In this document: one piece after another, positions 1 to 34,237 of the stretch
How the letters are laid out: every line of letters begins with the position of its first letter
Position numbering within the stretch: the stretch's first letter is position 1
Assembly (NCBI GenBank): GCA_960531495.1
Contig: OY482848.1
Span: 30,631,269-30,695,268, forward strand
Reading direction: 5' to 3'
DNA: 64,000 nt
From: Zeus faber
Taxonomy: Eukaryota; Chordata; Actinopteri; Zeiformes; Zeidae
Notes under the pieces: generated by a model
Database searches by the model: none
What the model saw: the letters and a program-made list of their open reading frames with translations, nothing else
What the model was told of the DNA's origin: nothing
Made by a program: the position numbers and the translations under genes

Positions 1-1972
1 CTATTCCTCGGGCACGTGGATAGATGAGGTTGAACTGGAGTAACCTCCGCTGGCGAACCGGGAATATTCCACAGTAACAGAACAGACGAGCAGCTTATGT
101 TTCAATCCCCGGGCTTATCTCTGCAGCCAGGAAAAGGCTCCAGCTACATATCTGCCTTAGGTCAGTTTAATGAAGTGTGAGGAGCAGGCCGCTTGTTTTG
201 AATAACACTTTTCAAGGGACCAAAACCTTACACATTGCATACATCTTTTTTTTGTGTCATTGTTTTCAAGAGATTAAAGGGGAAAACACCAAGTTAAAGT
301 ACTTGTACTTGTCAAGCAATAAACATGTGTTACATTAGGTTTCAAAATCGTAATGGTCCCCAGCTCTGAGACGCTGGGGGCGTGTCCACTGAAAACGCTG
401 AGACCACGCCCAATCACATTAACATGTAATAATATATAAAAGTTTACATTGGAGTAACTTCCATGTATAAATGTTCTACTGAACCCAGTCCTGTGTGTCT
501 ATTTGCTCAACTCAAAGCGCCGCTGTATGGCTGTGGGACTCCCCTCTCTCCGGTGCCCCCTGCTGGCTGCTCCACAGGTCAGGGCTCCGAGGGGGGCATG
601 ACAGAGCGGTGATCCGGGACGTTCGCTGAGCTTATTTCACCACTCATGCTCCGATTCCTATGTTTATATAGTGTTAGGGGGAGGGGCCATACCAGGTAGC
701 GACACGCTAGGTCGCGCATCCCTGATTTAGTCCCGCCCAAAAAAATCCAGACATAACACATTTCCAGTCAGTGAATTGTGATCTGCTGCACCAATTTGCC
801 TTTATGTGTTAAATTACATATCATCTTCTAAAATGTGCTGTTCTTGAGTCGTAGGTAAACAGTGTGAAATTGGTGCGACTTTAGTACCTCTGGGAAGTAA
901 GGAAGTACAGGAAAATGTAAATGCAAATATGACGTGAAAGTTGGAATCAAATTTTGTGTTAAAATGTCGGGATAGTAGTACGAGTGCGCAGTTGTTATTT
1001 ATTAAAGCGAGATGAAGTAGATCATCGGACATGGATTCTCCGTCAATTAGTTTAGCATTTGCAATTTTCATTCTTCCCGTCTTCCTCTCAGTAAGGAGAT
1101 CGTTGCTGGTTAAGCCAAGAGGCTAGGAAAGATTTGGGAGATTTTGACCTATAGTGATCTTTCCACTTCCCTCCGTTACCAAGCAACCACCACTGAAACC
1201 AATCCAATCCATAGTTATTAGTGTTTATTTAGAGGGAAAGTCGCTCATTAACGTCTCGCATGAAAACACCCACCCAGCACTGGAAATGAACTGCGGTGAT
1301 CGTCCTCGAGGAAAGCCACGAGTCCTCTCCTCTTTTTTTCCAAAGTTCTTTCTTTCAAAGTCTTTCATTACATTTAGCAGACAAAGTTGCTTCGTTTAGC
1401 CGGCCATCTTGGTTATGTTTATCTCGTCGGACACTGTTTGCCTTCCGGTGGCAGAAGCATCTGTCTATGTGCAGCGAGCTTGTTTGCAGCAAAACGACCT
1501 CCAGTATCCCCATTTTGTTTTCCTGGATCTGCGATCTGCATCGCCTGCAAAATATCACCTGGTTTGTCGCCGTCTAAACTGGACACTGTTTAATGTCAAA
1601 GGCCTGAGTTCAATCAGCATCATTGAGACTCACAGATGGTCATAAATATTTCACAACCCTGAGGATGAGAAATCATCTTCAAAACTATCGTACAAGTACA
1701 TTCACATTATGCACTGATTTGGACTCCATTCACTTCATAGGTGCATAACATGTTAGTATAGGAGTAAATAAGAACTCTACTATATTAAAAATTATATAGT
1801 ATCTATACTATATGAAAAATCAAAAAGAAGGCATGTAGGAAGATAGATATAGAAAAAAATTAATCAAAGGTATTATACCCTTTAGGTATTAGTACTATTC
1901 AAATGAAGTATACAGACTCTCCAGTATAGAGTCCTGTGGAATGGAATACATATACATGTAACCTAATGGCAT

Positions 1973-2284
1973 ACAGATACTCCTCACTTAAGGACATACC
2001 TGTTTAACGACCGTTCAGACTTAGGACCAGCTCTCTGACTAGTCTGTATTGAACACTGCGTACAATACCGCGGCATCTTGGCGCATCACCCTATATATAT
2101 ACTATTAATACTATATACGCAAAATATATTATATACACTATATACACTGTATACATCTCATCTCATCACTGTTCCCAGTCTCCCCACCTTACCGTGAAAT
2201 AACACGGGTCCTCGCTTATCGACCAATTCGCTTAAAGACCTGGTTGTAGGAAAGGAACTCAGTCGTTAAGTGAGGAGTACCTGT
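1973..2284. mobile_element. MITE-like element, copy A
   Basis: Inverted ends related to CAGGTACTCCTCACTTAACG, flanked by TA on both sides. The interior shares the blocks AGCTCTCTGACTAGTCTGTA and ACCGTGAAATAACACGGGTC with the other copies, interrupted by TA-rich microsatellite. It has no coding capacity, so it looks like a non-autonomous DNA transposon. Confidence 0.7.
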
Positions 2285-2342
2285 ATACAATATATATTTT
2301 TTTCCCTGCTCTGGCGCGTGTGCATGTGTGCGTGAATGTGTG

Positions 2343-2359
2343 GGTGTGTGTGTTTGTGT

Positions 2360-2426
<67 letters not shown>
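2343..2426. repeat. TG microsatellite
   Basis: About 40 TG units just after MITE copy A. Confidence 0.9.
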
Positions 2427-2427
<1 letters not shown>

Positions 2428-2947
2428 ATCTAGGTTGCGGTGGTTTTGTAAGCGAGGTAGGATGCTCTTGAACAAGAGAGGAAAAACAGAGTTTGAACTG
2501 CAGTAACCCCAAACCCGGCTCTGCTGCAGGAGGTTACTCTGGGTCAATCCACTCAGCATTCCAGCTTGTGTGGATTGCTCACCTAGTCTTGCCTCGAGGG
2601 AAATGACCCACATTAACAAATGCAAGCATAATCTGGAGGACAAGACGATGCGGAAAAAACACACACTCATATATGCATATGCGTGGGCACACACACACGC
2701 ACACACAGAGATGCAAATCCACACTCAGGATCACATGCACACACACATGCTCCCACACTAGCATGCAAACACAGATGCACACACACACACGCACACACAC
2801 ACACACACAGTCTCTCACACACACCTATTTTAATAGTGTACCGAATGAAACCGAGATAGAGGTTACTGTCGGGTAACACACGCAGCAACAGCAGCTACTG
2901 TAGCTTCAGGCACCAGAGAAGAACAAAGCGCTCGCGCGCACCCACAT

Positions 2948-2951
<4 letters not shown>

Positions 2952-3017
<66 letters not shown>
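2952..3017. repeat. CA microsatellite
   Basis: About 33 CA units, preceded at 2690-2823 by looser CA-rich sequence. Confidence 0.9.
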
Positions 3018-3018
<1 letters not shown>

Positions 3019-3308
3019 ACCACACACATACACACACATACACACAGACACACATCATCCACAGACCACAATATAGGTCAGAAGACCTATATTCTGACTA
3101 ATTACATGGGGAAAGCCGCTCAAAGACAGACACAGACCCACACACGCATGCACACACACAGTTATTTGTGTGATACAGCAGTGAAATGTGTGACTTGTTG
3201 ATGTGGCTGAGGTTCAACTGCAAACCAACCTTGCACGGAACATCGCCTGTGTGTGTTGACACCATTTGTTGAGTTTCCCTTTGTGGTACTTGTTGCCGGG
3301 CAGAAGAA

Positions 3309-3323
3309 GTGTGTGCGTGTGTG

Positions 3324-3382
<59 letters not shown>
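3309..3382. repeat. TG/CGTG compound microsatellite
   Basis: A short TG run followed by about 14 GTGC units. Confidence 0.9.
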
Positions 3383-3552
3383 ATGTAGGCTTGTTAGTTT
3401 AATATTCAGCTACTTGCAGAGTTGGCTCATCTATTCGAGAAATGAACGCTGGTAACCCAAAGAACTTTCTTTCTTTCCTCTCCCCTTCTCATCTCATCCC
3501 TTGGCCCTATCTCTCCTCTCTTCTCCTCGTCTCTTCTTCAACATTTCCATCA

Positions 3553-3600
3553 CTCTTTCTTTCTTTCTTTCTTTATTTCTTTCTTTCTTTCTTGCTTGCT
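3553..3600. repeat. CTTT microsatellite
   Basis: Tetranucleotide array within a longer pyrimidine-rich stretch (3460-3690). Confidence 0.85.
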
Positions 3601-4386
3601 TTCGTTCTCTTTCTTCTGCCTACCCCTCCCTCCGTCTCTCTCTCCTTCCGTTGTCTCTCATATCCCTCCCTCTCCCACCTTCAATGCCTCGCCCGTCCCA
3701 CCATCTATTTACCCAATAATTAAAACCCAACGGCCCACTTCATTATTTTCTTGGTCATGTGATGGTGACTTCAGTGGGAGTTGCCGGTGTGGTTTAATGA
3801 GCTGGTCTTGGAGCCGCCGGCATGTGAGTTATTTGCCCTGCAGTAACCTCAGTCTGCTCCCACACCAGGGGTGGGAAAAAAGTGCTTTTACTCGAGTACA
3901 GTACGCATAGAAAATAAATCAAGCCTACAATGGTTCTCCAGAGTGATGCCAAGGAACCATTTTTTCACCAGATTATATTATTTTGGTTAAATTGACCTTA
4001 TAGGCTCTTTTGCAGTGTCCATGTACCATTACCCCCCTCTAAGAACTCAAATGGGAATTAAAAAACCATCTGAGGAACATCAAGAGCAATCCACTGAATA
4101 AAGTTCAGCTGGTGATGGTCCTTCATTCGAATTTGGATTGGATTGGATTGTCTCTGTTGGGAAACAACAAAAGCAGTTGGGAACAGAAATTCAAGATTCA
4201 AGATGTTTATAATAATAATATACAATATGCAGGATTGAATAAGTAGATAAGGAGTTTGAAAAGCAATTCTAAATGAGTCATTATCATTGATCGAAACCTA
4301 CAACCAGCAATTCCATTGCGGAGAAAAATAACCGTGGAAAGTTTTGAGAACTGCATAGAGCTGCTATGTTTTATCTCGCTTTATAA

Positions 4387-4420
<34 letters not shown>

Positions 4421-4949
4421 GCAGATATCAGAGGGAACAGAAGCTAAGGTTATCTTGGTCTCAGTAGCTAAGTGTTTACCGTCCCCACCCCTCAACTAAA
4501 CACTTGAAATGTCTAGAAAAACAAACGTACTGTCGAGGGCTTACCTGGCTTTAAAATAATAAGATAAACAATTGCTTTTACAAAACTGAATGTGGCGGTA
4601 GATGCACTGTAAATATAATTATTGGTGAACTTCAGAACATTAGAACTCCACTGCACTGTTCTTAATGTCTTTGGACGCTTGACCTGACATGACGTTCCTC
4701 CAAATGCGTCCAGGCAGCACGTTTCAGAGCATGTCCACACAAGAGCAGAGGCCTTTATTTCTGCCGTTGGAATGTCGTCAACTGCAGTTGACATCCATTG
4801 GAACCGTGGTATCACTGAAGTCGCTCACACAGTCACACCTTTTGTCTCCAGCATAGCTTTAGCGGAGCTGGACTAGCCACATTTGCAGGCTTGAGCTCGT
4901 ATTTAAACCATGACATTTCAATGTGCCCGTGTGTGCTTCCCTTTGCCAG

Positions 4950-27624
<22,675 letters not shown>

Positions 27625-27833
27625 GCACCCGAAACAGAAACAAGGACCACTAAGGAAGAAAGACAAAAATATGTTATTTTTTGGGGGTGATTTTAATTTC
27701 ATTGTTTAAAAAATATATATAATTTTTCAGTGGACCTGGCAAAAAACGCACAGCCTCTAGAAAAGGTGGAGGCCCCCCCCTCCGGGGAGCTGCAAGGCTG
27801 CTTGCAGACCTGAACACTGAAACAAAGAAAACT

Positions 27834-27840
27834 CAATGCA
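27834..27840 (+). promoter_or_regulatory. abca1: miR-33 seed match 1 in the abca1 3' UTR
   Basis: CAATGCA is complementary to the miR-33 seed and lies about 210 bases after the stop. ABCA1 is an established miR-33 target through clustered sites of this sequence early in the mammalian 3' UTR. Confidence 0.8.
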
Positions 27841-27843
27841 AAT

Positions 27844-27850
27844 CAATGCA
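27844..27850 (+). promoter_or_regulatory. abca1: miR-33 seed match 2 in the abca1 3' UTR
   Basis: A second CAATGCA begins ten bases after the first. Tandem spacing of this kind suits cooperative repression and mirrors the clustered sites of mammalian ABCA1. Confidence 0.8.
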
Positions 27851-30185
27851 AGAAAAAAACGAAACTAAAAACATATATATTGAATAAAAAATCTCTACAA
27901 TCTCTATGTATATTTGACGGAGATGAGATGAGATCTTCGAGCTAAATAAGGGCGGTAAGACGCAAGCTCTGTGGGGTCTGAAGACTGGCGCTTCAGATGA
28001 AAAGGGACTGAAAATAGACTTGGAAAAAGACTTGAAATGGCGTCGGGTGGGAGGATGGCTCCGGTTATGACTCACTGGATGAGGTGTCGTGGGCCTTCGC
28101 AGGTTATTGGAATGACTTCCCTCCCCCGGAAGGTTGTCATGAAAAGTTCTCTCATTGGACTCTCTGTCCGACCACGAGAGGCAACTCCACTCACTGCCAA
28201 CTGCATACCGAAAATGTTTTTGTTTTTATTTGTTCTTATTCAGGGACAATCCTTTTTCTCTTTCTCTCTCTCTCTCGCTCTCTCTCTATCGCCAGTGGGT
28301 ATTTTTTGTAACCAACTCGGTGGATTAGAATAAAATATTTTAATTCCTGTTCAGTTCAATCGATCACTTGATCTCACTCAGAAACGATCGAATGTCATGC
28401 GATTTCTGACTAGTTCGTTTATTTTTATTTATTTTTTAAAAGGACAATAAGCAACAGAAAGGCAAATGTAACGTCTAAGGAGTTTATTTTTATTGTAATT
28501 TTTCTTTTTTTTACATTTGAGCTAATCGTTAAGTTGGATAACAAAGTTTCCTTTTCGTTGTCGGCATCGTCGTTGTAGAAGTCCTTGACATTGTCCAGCT
28601 CAGTATCTATACTGTGTGATGGTGAAACAGAAAAGAGAAGTAAGAGCACTCCAAGTTAGGAGGCGGGGGGTTTCTCTTTTTTTTTGTAAAGATGACTTTT
28701 CAAAAACATGTACTTTATTTTCCTACCCCTAACAAAAAAGAAAAGGCTAATGTGGTTTGGACGTTGCTTCTTTTTAAATCAGCAAGTGTACAGCTCAGTC
28801 TCATCTCCAATCGCTGCCATTGATCTAAGTGGACACCAACTGGTCAGTTTCAGTCAATAAGGGATCAGAGCGGATGTGGATGTTTTGGACTGTTTATTCG
28901 GGTCTAGGAAATATATGTTGCATGTTTCACCTTGGGTTGGACACGCCGGGGATAATCTTCTTCTCGATCTCGGGTGCGTTTAAAAGCATGATTCGACGGA
29001 CGACCTTGGAAAAGAGACGGACATGCGAGGTGGGGGGCTGAAGTTCTCATATCAATGTCAGGTTACAAATTATTTTGTAAAATAAGACAGATCTGCATCG
29101 GTGGGATGGGTTAATCTGCCGGGAGTTCAGAGCTTCTTCAGAGGGTGTGTGTTCCATTGATAGATGCTTCTCTCTGTTTTTTACATCCTGTGGATCCTGT
29201 GCCGTAACAAAAGAGTCTACCTGTGCCAAATGGAGCATATAGAATGGAGATGGAGAATATAAACGATCAACCAGCATTAATAATCCAGACGAGCCGTGTA
29301 TTGTACGAGTCGTGTTTTTCTGTATCCATTTGTTAAAAAAAACGGATCCAGCTTCAACGGGATTTACTCCTCCGCCGTATTTGGCGACTTGAAGGCTCCA
29401 TAAAGCCTGCACTTTGACCCATGCTTGTATCTGCAGACCACACCGTTGCCAAATCGATACACCTTTTTTTTAAATATCCCCCCTCCCATGCGGTCACTTG
29501 CATTCTATTGGAGTTGCACATACAGTATATAGTGAAATAATTCCAACTTCCTGTGTTTTATATGAATTTGCACATTTTCCGAAGCTCGACGAGTCAGTCA
29601 GACAGTTAAAAAACAGACCAGCCACAAACGGGGACCAGAGCAAATCAATCAATAGTGCGCATTGGCCAACTTTCAAATTGTACTGACTGCTTCTCCGTGT
29701 TAGGTGCGCGATGTAAGACATGGATCTCTTTATGGTGGGGGCGGTTAGTTCTTGGTGGTTTCCGGTGGGAATTCTAGGATGGGATCCCCCAGTCCCTGAG
29801 TACATTACAGGGATTCTCACAGATCTACTATCAGGTCTAGGGTGGTCGCAGCGGATCCAACTTGGCAATATTAGGAAAATTTCCGTACTGGAATCAGCAA
29901 AACTCTACCACTACATTGCATAATGTTGTAGTCGGAATTTTATATTGAAAGCGAATTGAGGAATTAAAGTCAAATGAATCAGAAACATGAGTCCTGGTGG
30001 AAAGCGGTGCAACAAGCAGAGATAGTTGCCGGATTAACAAGAGAGATCCAAGTAGGCCACATTTCCTCTGCTTGTGCTCAATATTATTTGTTTACATTTT
30101 GAAGTATTAAAAACAGCTGTTTGAATCTGTTACTTGTTGTGTACAGTTACCTATTTACATGAATAAATTAATTAATACATTTGAA

Positions 30186-30191
30186 AATAAA
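30186..30191 (+). promoter_or_regulatory. abca1: Distal abca1 polyadenylation signal
   Basis: AATAAA followed within about 10 bases by GCGTGTTG, a GU-rich downstream element. It is the last good signal before the Kazal gene. Confidence 0.5.
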
Positions 30192-30623
30192 AATGCGTGT
30201 TGCCTCATTTTGGGTTGTCTCAAGAGACCCCGCTCACTGCACAGGACATGACGAAACCACAGCTTTTCCCTTGCATTCCATAACATTTCAGTCTAGCAGT
30301 TGGCAGTTAAAATGATAATCTGTGAGATTATTTTGTTCAAATATCCCACATTTGATATTTATCCCATATTTATAAGAAATTATATGAAACATAAGAAACA
30401 GCCATTATAACAGATTCGTTAAGAGAAACGTTACACACACACCATTTTTTTTTTTTTTTTTGCGTTACAGTTTGGATGTGCTCCTCGTTTTGCTGCCTCC
30501 ACTGTTAATAAACGCTGTTCGCATCTTTTCAAAGCGAAATAGCGACATCTGGTGGTAGACGCTAAAAATACAGCGCCTATGACTATAACTTGTGAACCGT
30601 GAACTAACCATAAACTATGAACA

Positions 30624-30630
30624 TATAAAA
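30624..30630 (+). promoter_or_regulatory. Candidate TATA box of the Kazal gene
   Basis: TATAAAA about 160 bases upstream of the start codon, followed by a GA repeat at 30659-30687 that would fall in or near the 5' UTR. The position suits a transcription start near 30655. Confidence 0.35.
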
Positions 30631-30785
30631 CTGGAGGGAGCAACTCCCACTGCACATATTGAGAGAGAGAGAGAGAGAGAGAGAGAGTGCGTGTGCGCCT
30701 GCGCATGTGTCCTCCCACCTGTTGTGTTCTCACCTTTGATTCCCACAGTTACACAAACTCTATTTTCTCCTACTTATCCACCGAC

Positions 30786-30871
30786 ATGTTGATCAGTAAG
30801 GCCTTTGTCATTGGGCTCCTGCTCATCCTCGTGGTTACAGGTATTGATAAAATTCATACCATATATATACA

Positions 30872-30905
<34 letters not shown>

Positions 30906-32105
30906 TTTTACTGTAAGGTACATTTGCATTCTTGTTTAAATGAGGACGCAAACTCAAGTCGTGTTAAAGACATGTCTGTTCACCTTGGTGGACGGGAAAA
31001 ATATACAAACTGGTCGGTTTTGAATGCACTTTCCAACATTTTTTTGTTAAATGTTTTGATTTAACGGGAGTGGTACTGTTTATTTGTCACAGGAAGATCA
31101 GATCAAGTAATATACAGTTTAGAGGTAGAGATGCACTGTTTTGAAACTTATCTTGAACCACTCGATTGACAGATGCAGTGGAGAATTCTGGACTTCAGAG
31201 AAAGGTGACACTCTTTTACTTACTTTCCGTGCATATATTATTTTAGTAATATAAGTATTATTGGGAAGAGAAAAAAACAAAATTCATAGTTTTGTGTTGG
31301 TTGAGTGGGGAAACAGTTTTGGTTGTGTTTTTCAGTTAATATACTACGTATGGCTCACTTATGTATTTATTTCATTTTATTTTTATCTTTTGTTTTTATT
31401 TATCTTATTTTATTTTGCCTTTTTTTATATACTGTTATTTTCTCTTAAACATTTATAATGGTGCTAGTTGTAGCTAGTAGTCTGAATTTCTGCACACATT
31501 TTTGCCTACAATGTGGCCTAAAAATTCCTAAAAACAGATAAAATACATTTTGCTCAATAAATTAATGTAGGAAAATTCTTATTTTTTTGTGTTATTTGTT
31601 TAGTTGGGACCTCTATATCTATTTATAAGACTTAGATGAAGATTGACTGAGCACATTTTTAGAAATTTCTAAAGGGGTTCACAACCTTTCTACCGCTACT
31701 GCCTTAATTTAAATGTTGCTGTTTTTTTGCGTTTTTTTAATCAAAATGTCATACTCAATGTCAAACGTAGTGCTTAATTCAATGTAACTGAGAAATGAGA
31801 ATAAAAAATTACCTCCAAAGTAAAACCCAGACAGTGGCCGTCTGTAGCCAGATCCCTCCAGAGAGGACAGGGATAATTAATACAATGATCAAATTGAAAT
31901 TAAAACAATAGAAAGAGTAGAATACGATCAAGAAATTTAGAAAACAGAATCCACAAACTCCACTTTAATCTGTCTGCTGTTGCACTCAGCAGCCTTCTTG
32001 CCACGAAACGGGGGAGTTGATGTGCCCGTTGAACTTTGACCCCATCTGCGGTAGCGATGGAAACACCTACGCCAACGAGTGTGCCCTGTGTGTGGAGAGA
32101 CAGTG

Positions 32106-32136
<31 letters not shown>

Positions 32137-32283
32137 CTGCTCAGATCTCAGGGAACATGGGGTTTGAAAACACAAGGTGGAGTTATTAATGAAACGTGTT
32201 GTTTGGTTTAATACTCACAAAAACACACGCACTGAAGGAACGCCACCCCACTCATCTCTCCCACACACAGCCAATCAAACAAA

Positions 32284-32335
<52 letters not shown>

Positions 32336-33175
32336 TACAAACTAAAACGCATTTATGCACATCGGCCCTCAAGTTGAATTGGAAGAACTTTATTATTTAA
32401 TCAGGAACTTTGTCTGTGGACGCAGTGTACATCAGATCAGATCAGGTCAGATCAGATCAGGTCAGATCAGGTCAGGTCAGATCAGATGAGATCAGATCAA
32501 ATCAGATCAAAACAACACTTCACTAATCTCCAGAGTGCAACCGAGAAAGAGATAAATGACAATGAGATCAGAAATAACACATTTGACACATCTATCTACA
32601 CAAGTTAATGTGAAGTAGCACTATGCTAATTAGAGAGCCCAATATGGGCAAGTTGGTCTACAGTAAGTACAAGTTACATGGCAACACCACATAACATACA
32701 AGTCAAAACAAAATAAGTCATTATTGAATCCAAAAAAAAAAAAAAGATAAAGAATTTTTATAATAATAAAAATAATATTTTTTGGACTTTCCCCAACAGT
32801 TACATTCACAAATGAGGGACTTATTCTACATGGGAACACAACTGATTGTGTTCTGCGTAACTGCATTATTTTCGTGAAGGGAAATTCCACCTCCAAAGAA
32901 GCATCGTACTTCTCCGATGCGCAGAGCATTTAGGAAGAGCAGCAAACAGAATGAGAGCTCACTTTAAATCTGTGGCCAATAGCGATGCAGGACTCGTGAA
33001 CTTTGCATCACTAGTGGCTAAGCAACTTTTTAACCAATAGAGTCCAGAACCAGGGTGGAATTTCCCATTAAATTGAACCATCCATGACAATTTGAATTGT
33101 AACTGACGCGCCACTGATCCTTTACCCAGAACGACGAGAATGGACATTTTGATCGCGAAGGAGGGGAGCTGCTGA
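30786..33175 (+). CDS. Secreted single-Kazal serine protease inhibitor (SPINK type)
   Basis: Four exons in phase: 30786-30840, 31173-31204, 31990-32102 and 33130-33175, giving 81 residues. Residues 1-19 are a hydrophobic signal peptide (MLISKAFVIGLLLILVVT). After a short linker comes one Kazal domain with six cysteines in the usual spacing: C-x7-C-x7-C-x10-C-x2-C and a last Cys one residue before the stop. The core CPLNFDPICGSDGNTYANEC and the ending ILIAKEGSC are diagnostic. The predicted P1 residue, second after Cys2, is Leu. In Kazal inhibitors such as ovomucoid domain 3 this goes with chymotrypsin, elastase or subtilisin inhibition rather than trypsin. The exact orthologue is not assigned. 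Confidence 0.88.
32285..32333. repeat. CA microsatellite
   Basis: About 24 CA units in Kazal gene intron 3; a shorter CA run at 32108-32136 starts directly after the exon 3 donor. Confidence 0.9.
32434..32515. repeat. GATCA/GGTCA pentanucleotide repeat
   Basis: Imperfect array of GATCA and GGTCA units in intron 3 of the Kazal gene. Because the unit is 5 bp, it creates AGGTCA half-sites at 32444, 32459, 32469 and 32474, two of them arranged as a direct repeat with a 4-base spacer (32459-32474). Confidence 0.75.
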
Positions 33176-33270
33176 CCTGTCCGGGAAACCATGTCTCACC
33201 AACCAGGGAGCCAATCCTCAATGGATCACCATGGCAACACCATTCTTGTTGGGACGCTGTCTGCGTGAAA

Positions 33271-33276
33271 AATAAA
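33271..33276 (+). promoter_or_regulatory. Polyadenylation signal of the Kazal gene
   Basis: AATAAA about 95 bases after the TGA stop, giving a compact 3' UTR. Confidence 0.65.
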
Positions 33277-33753
33277 CAATCAGCACAGAACAATGTGTCA
33301 CTGTTTTGTCTCTTGGAAAGTCTGGGGGAAAATAAATTCTGAAGTGGAAATATGACTTGGTCTCTTAAGTTTTAAGTAAATGTGGGCTAGACACTCCAAC
33401 TGCCAATACAATCACCCTGCAACTGAATGCTTTCCTAGAAGTGAATTTGGAATTGTAGCCTATGCAGTATTTGTATGTGTATTGCTGATAGGGAATGTGA
33501 TGTTAGACGGTTGCTATGGGTTGCTCCGGACCCCGGCCGCCGTTTTTGGAGGATCACTTCCATTTCCTTGCATAGAGAAATAGCCAGAATATATGAAATG
33601 TACAAAAAAGGGAGAAAAATAAGGGTTGAGGCTTCATACATGATGGCTGCAAGATTTTCTGTGCCAGTTTTTCACCTGACAAGACTTCCAAGGCACCTTT
33701 TAACTCAAAAATACCAACTGACATTCACAGTCAATGTGGTTGATCCCCTAAAT

Positions 33754-34237
33754 ACAGGTACTCCTCACTTAACGACCGAGTTCAGTTCCTAAAACCAGGT
33801 CGTTGAATGAATTGGTCAATAAGCGAGGATAAAATATATAAAGGTTATATAGTATATATAGTGTATATAGTGTATATAGTATATAAAGTATATATAGTAT
33901 ATATTGTTTAGTGTATATAGTGTATCAATTATACACTGGTGTTTAAATATATATAGTATATAGTGTTATACACTATATAGTAAATAGTTTATAAAGTATA
34001 CACTATACACACTATATATACCATATATATTTTATATATTATATAAAGTATATATAGTATATATAGTGTATATAGTGTATATAGTATATATAGAGTATAA
34101 AGGGTGATGTGTGATGAGATGCTTGACGCTGAGTCGCCGCGGTATTGTACGCAGTGTTCAATACAGACTGGTCAGAGAGCTGGTCTTAAGTCCGAATGGT
34201 CGTTAAACAGGTTTGTCCTTAAGTGAGGAGAACCTGT
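33754..34237. mobile_element. MITE-like element, copy C, inverted orientation
   Basis: Begins ACAGGTACTCCTCACTTAAC and ends GTGAGGAGAACCTGT; the blocks run in the reverse order to copy A. The middle has expanded into a TATATAGT-rich array of about 270 bp. Confidence 0.7.

Larger units (their letters stand above)
1..4949. other. Presumed abca1 intron, repeat-rich
   Basis: No exon matching the first roughly 270 residues of ABCA1 is visible here, so this stretch is taken as intron upstream of the first recognisable abca1 exon at 4950. Positions 1-1970 are unremarkable, with short shadow reading frames only. A MITE-like element lies at about 1973-2284, and 2340-3600 is packed with microsatellites. 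From 3600 to 4949 I see only a short CA repeat at 4390-4418 and the polypyrimidine/AG acceptor ending at 4949. Confidence 0.6.
27625..30210 (+). other. abca1: abca1 3' UTR (predicted extent)
   Basis: No coding sequence is visible from the stop to the next gene. AATAAA occurs at 27883-27888, 28329-28334, 30163-30168 and 30186-30191. The last is followed by a GT-rich stretch and gives a UTR of about 2.6 kb, in keeping with the long mammalian ABCA1 3' UTR; the earlier signals could give shorter forms. AT-rich ATTTA-type sequence lies near 28416-28440. The true end is inferred. Confidence 0.55.

Noticed and set aside
2216..3051. Long His/Thr-, Cys/Val-rich reading frames
   Set aside because: They are translations of CA/TG microsatellites with no coding signature.
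33475..33792. 105-codon frame before MITE copy C
   Set aside because: Arg-rich and faintly transposase-like, but no motif could be named and it runs into the repeat.
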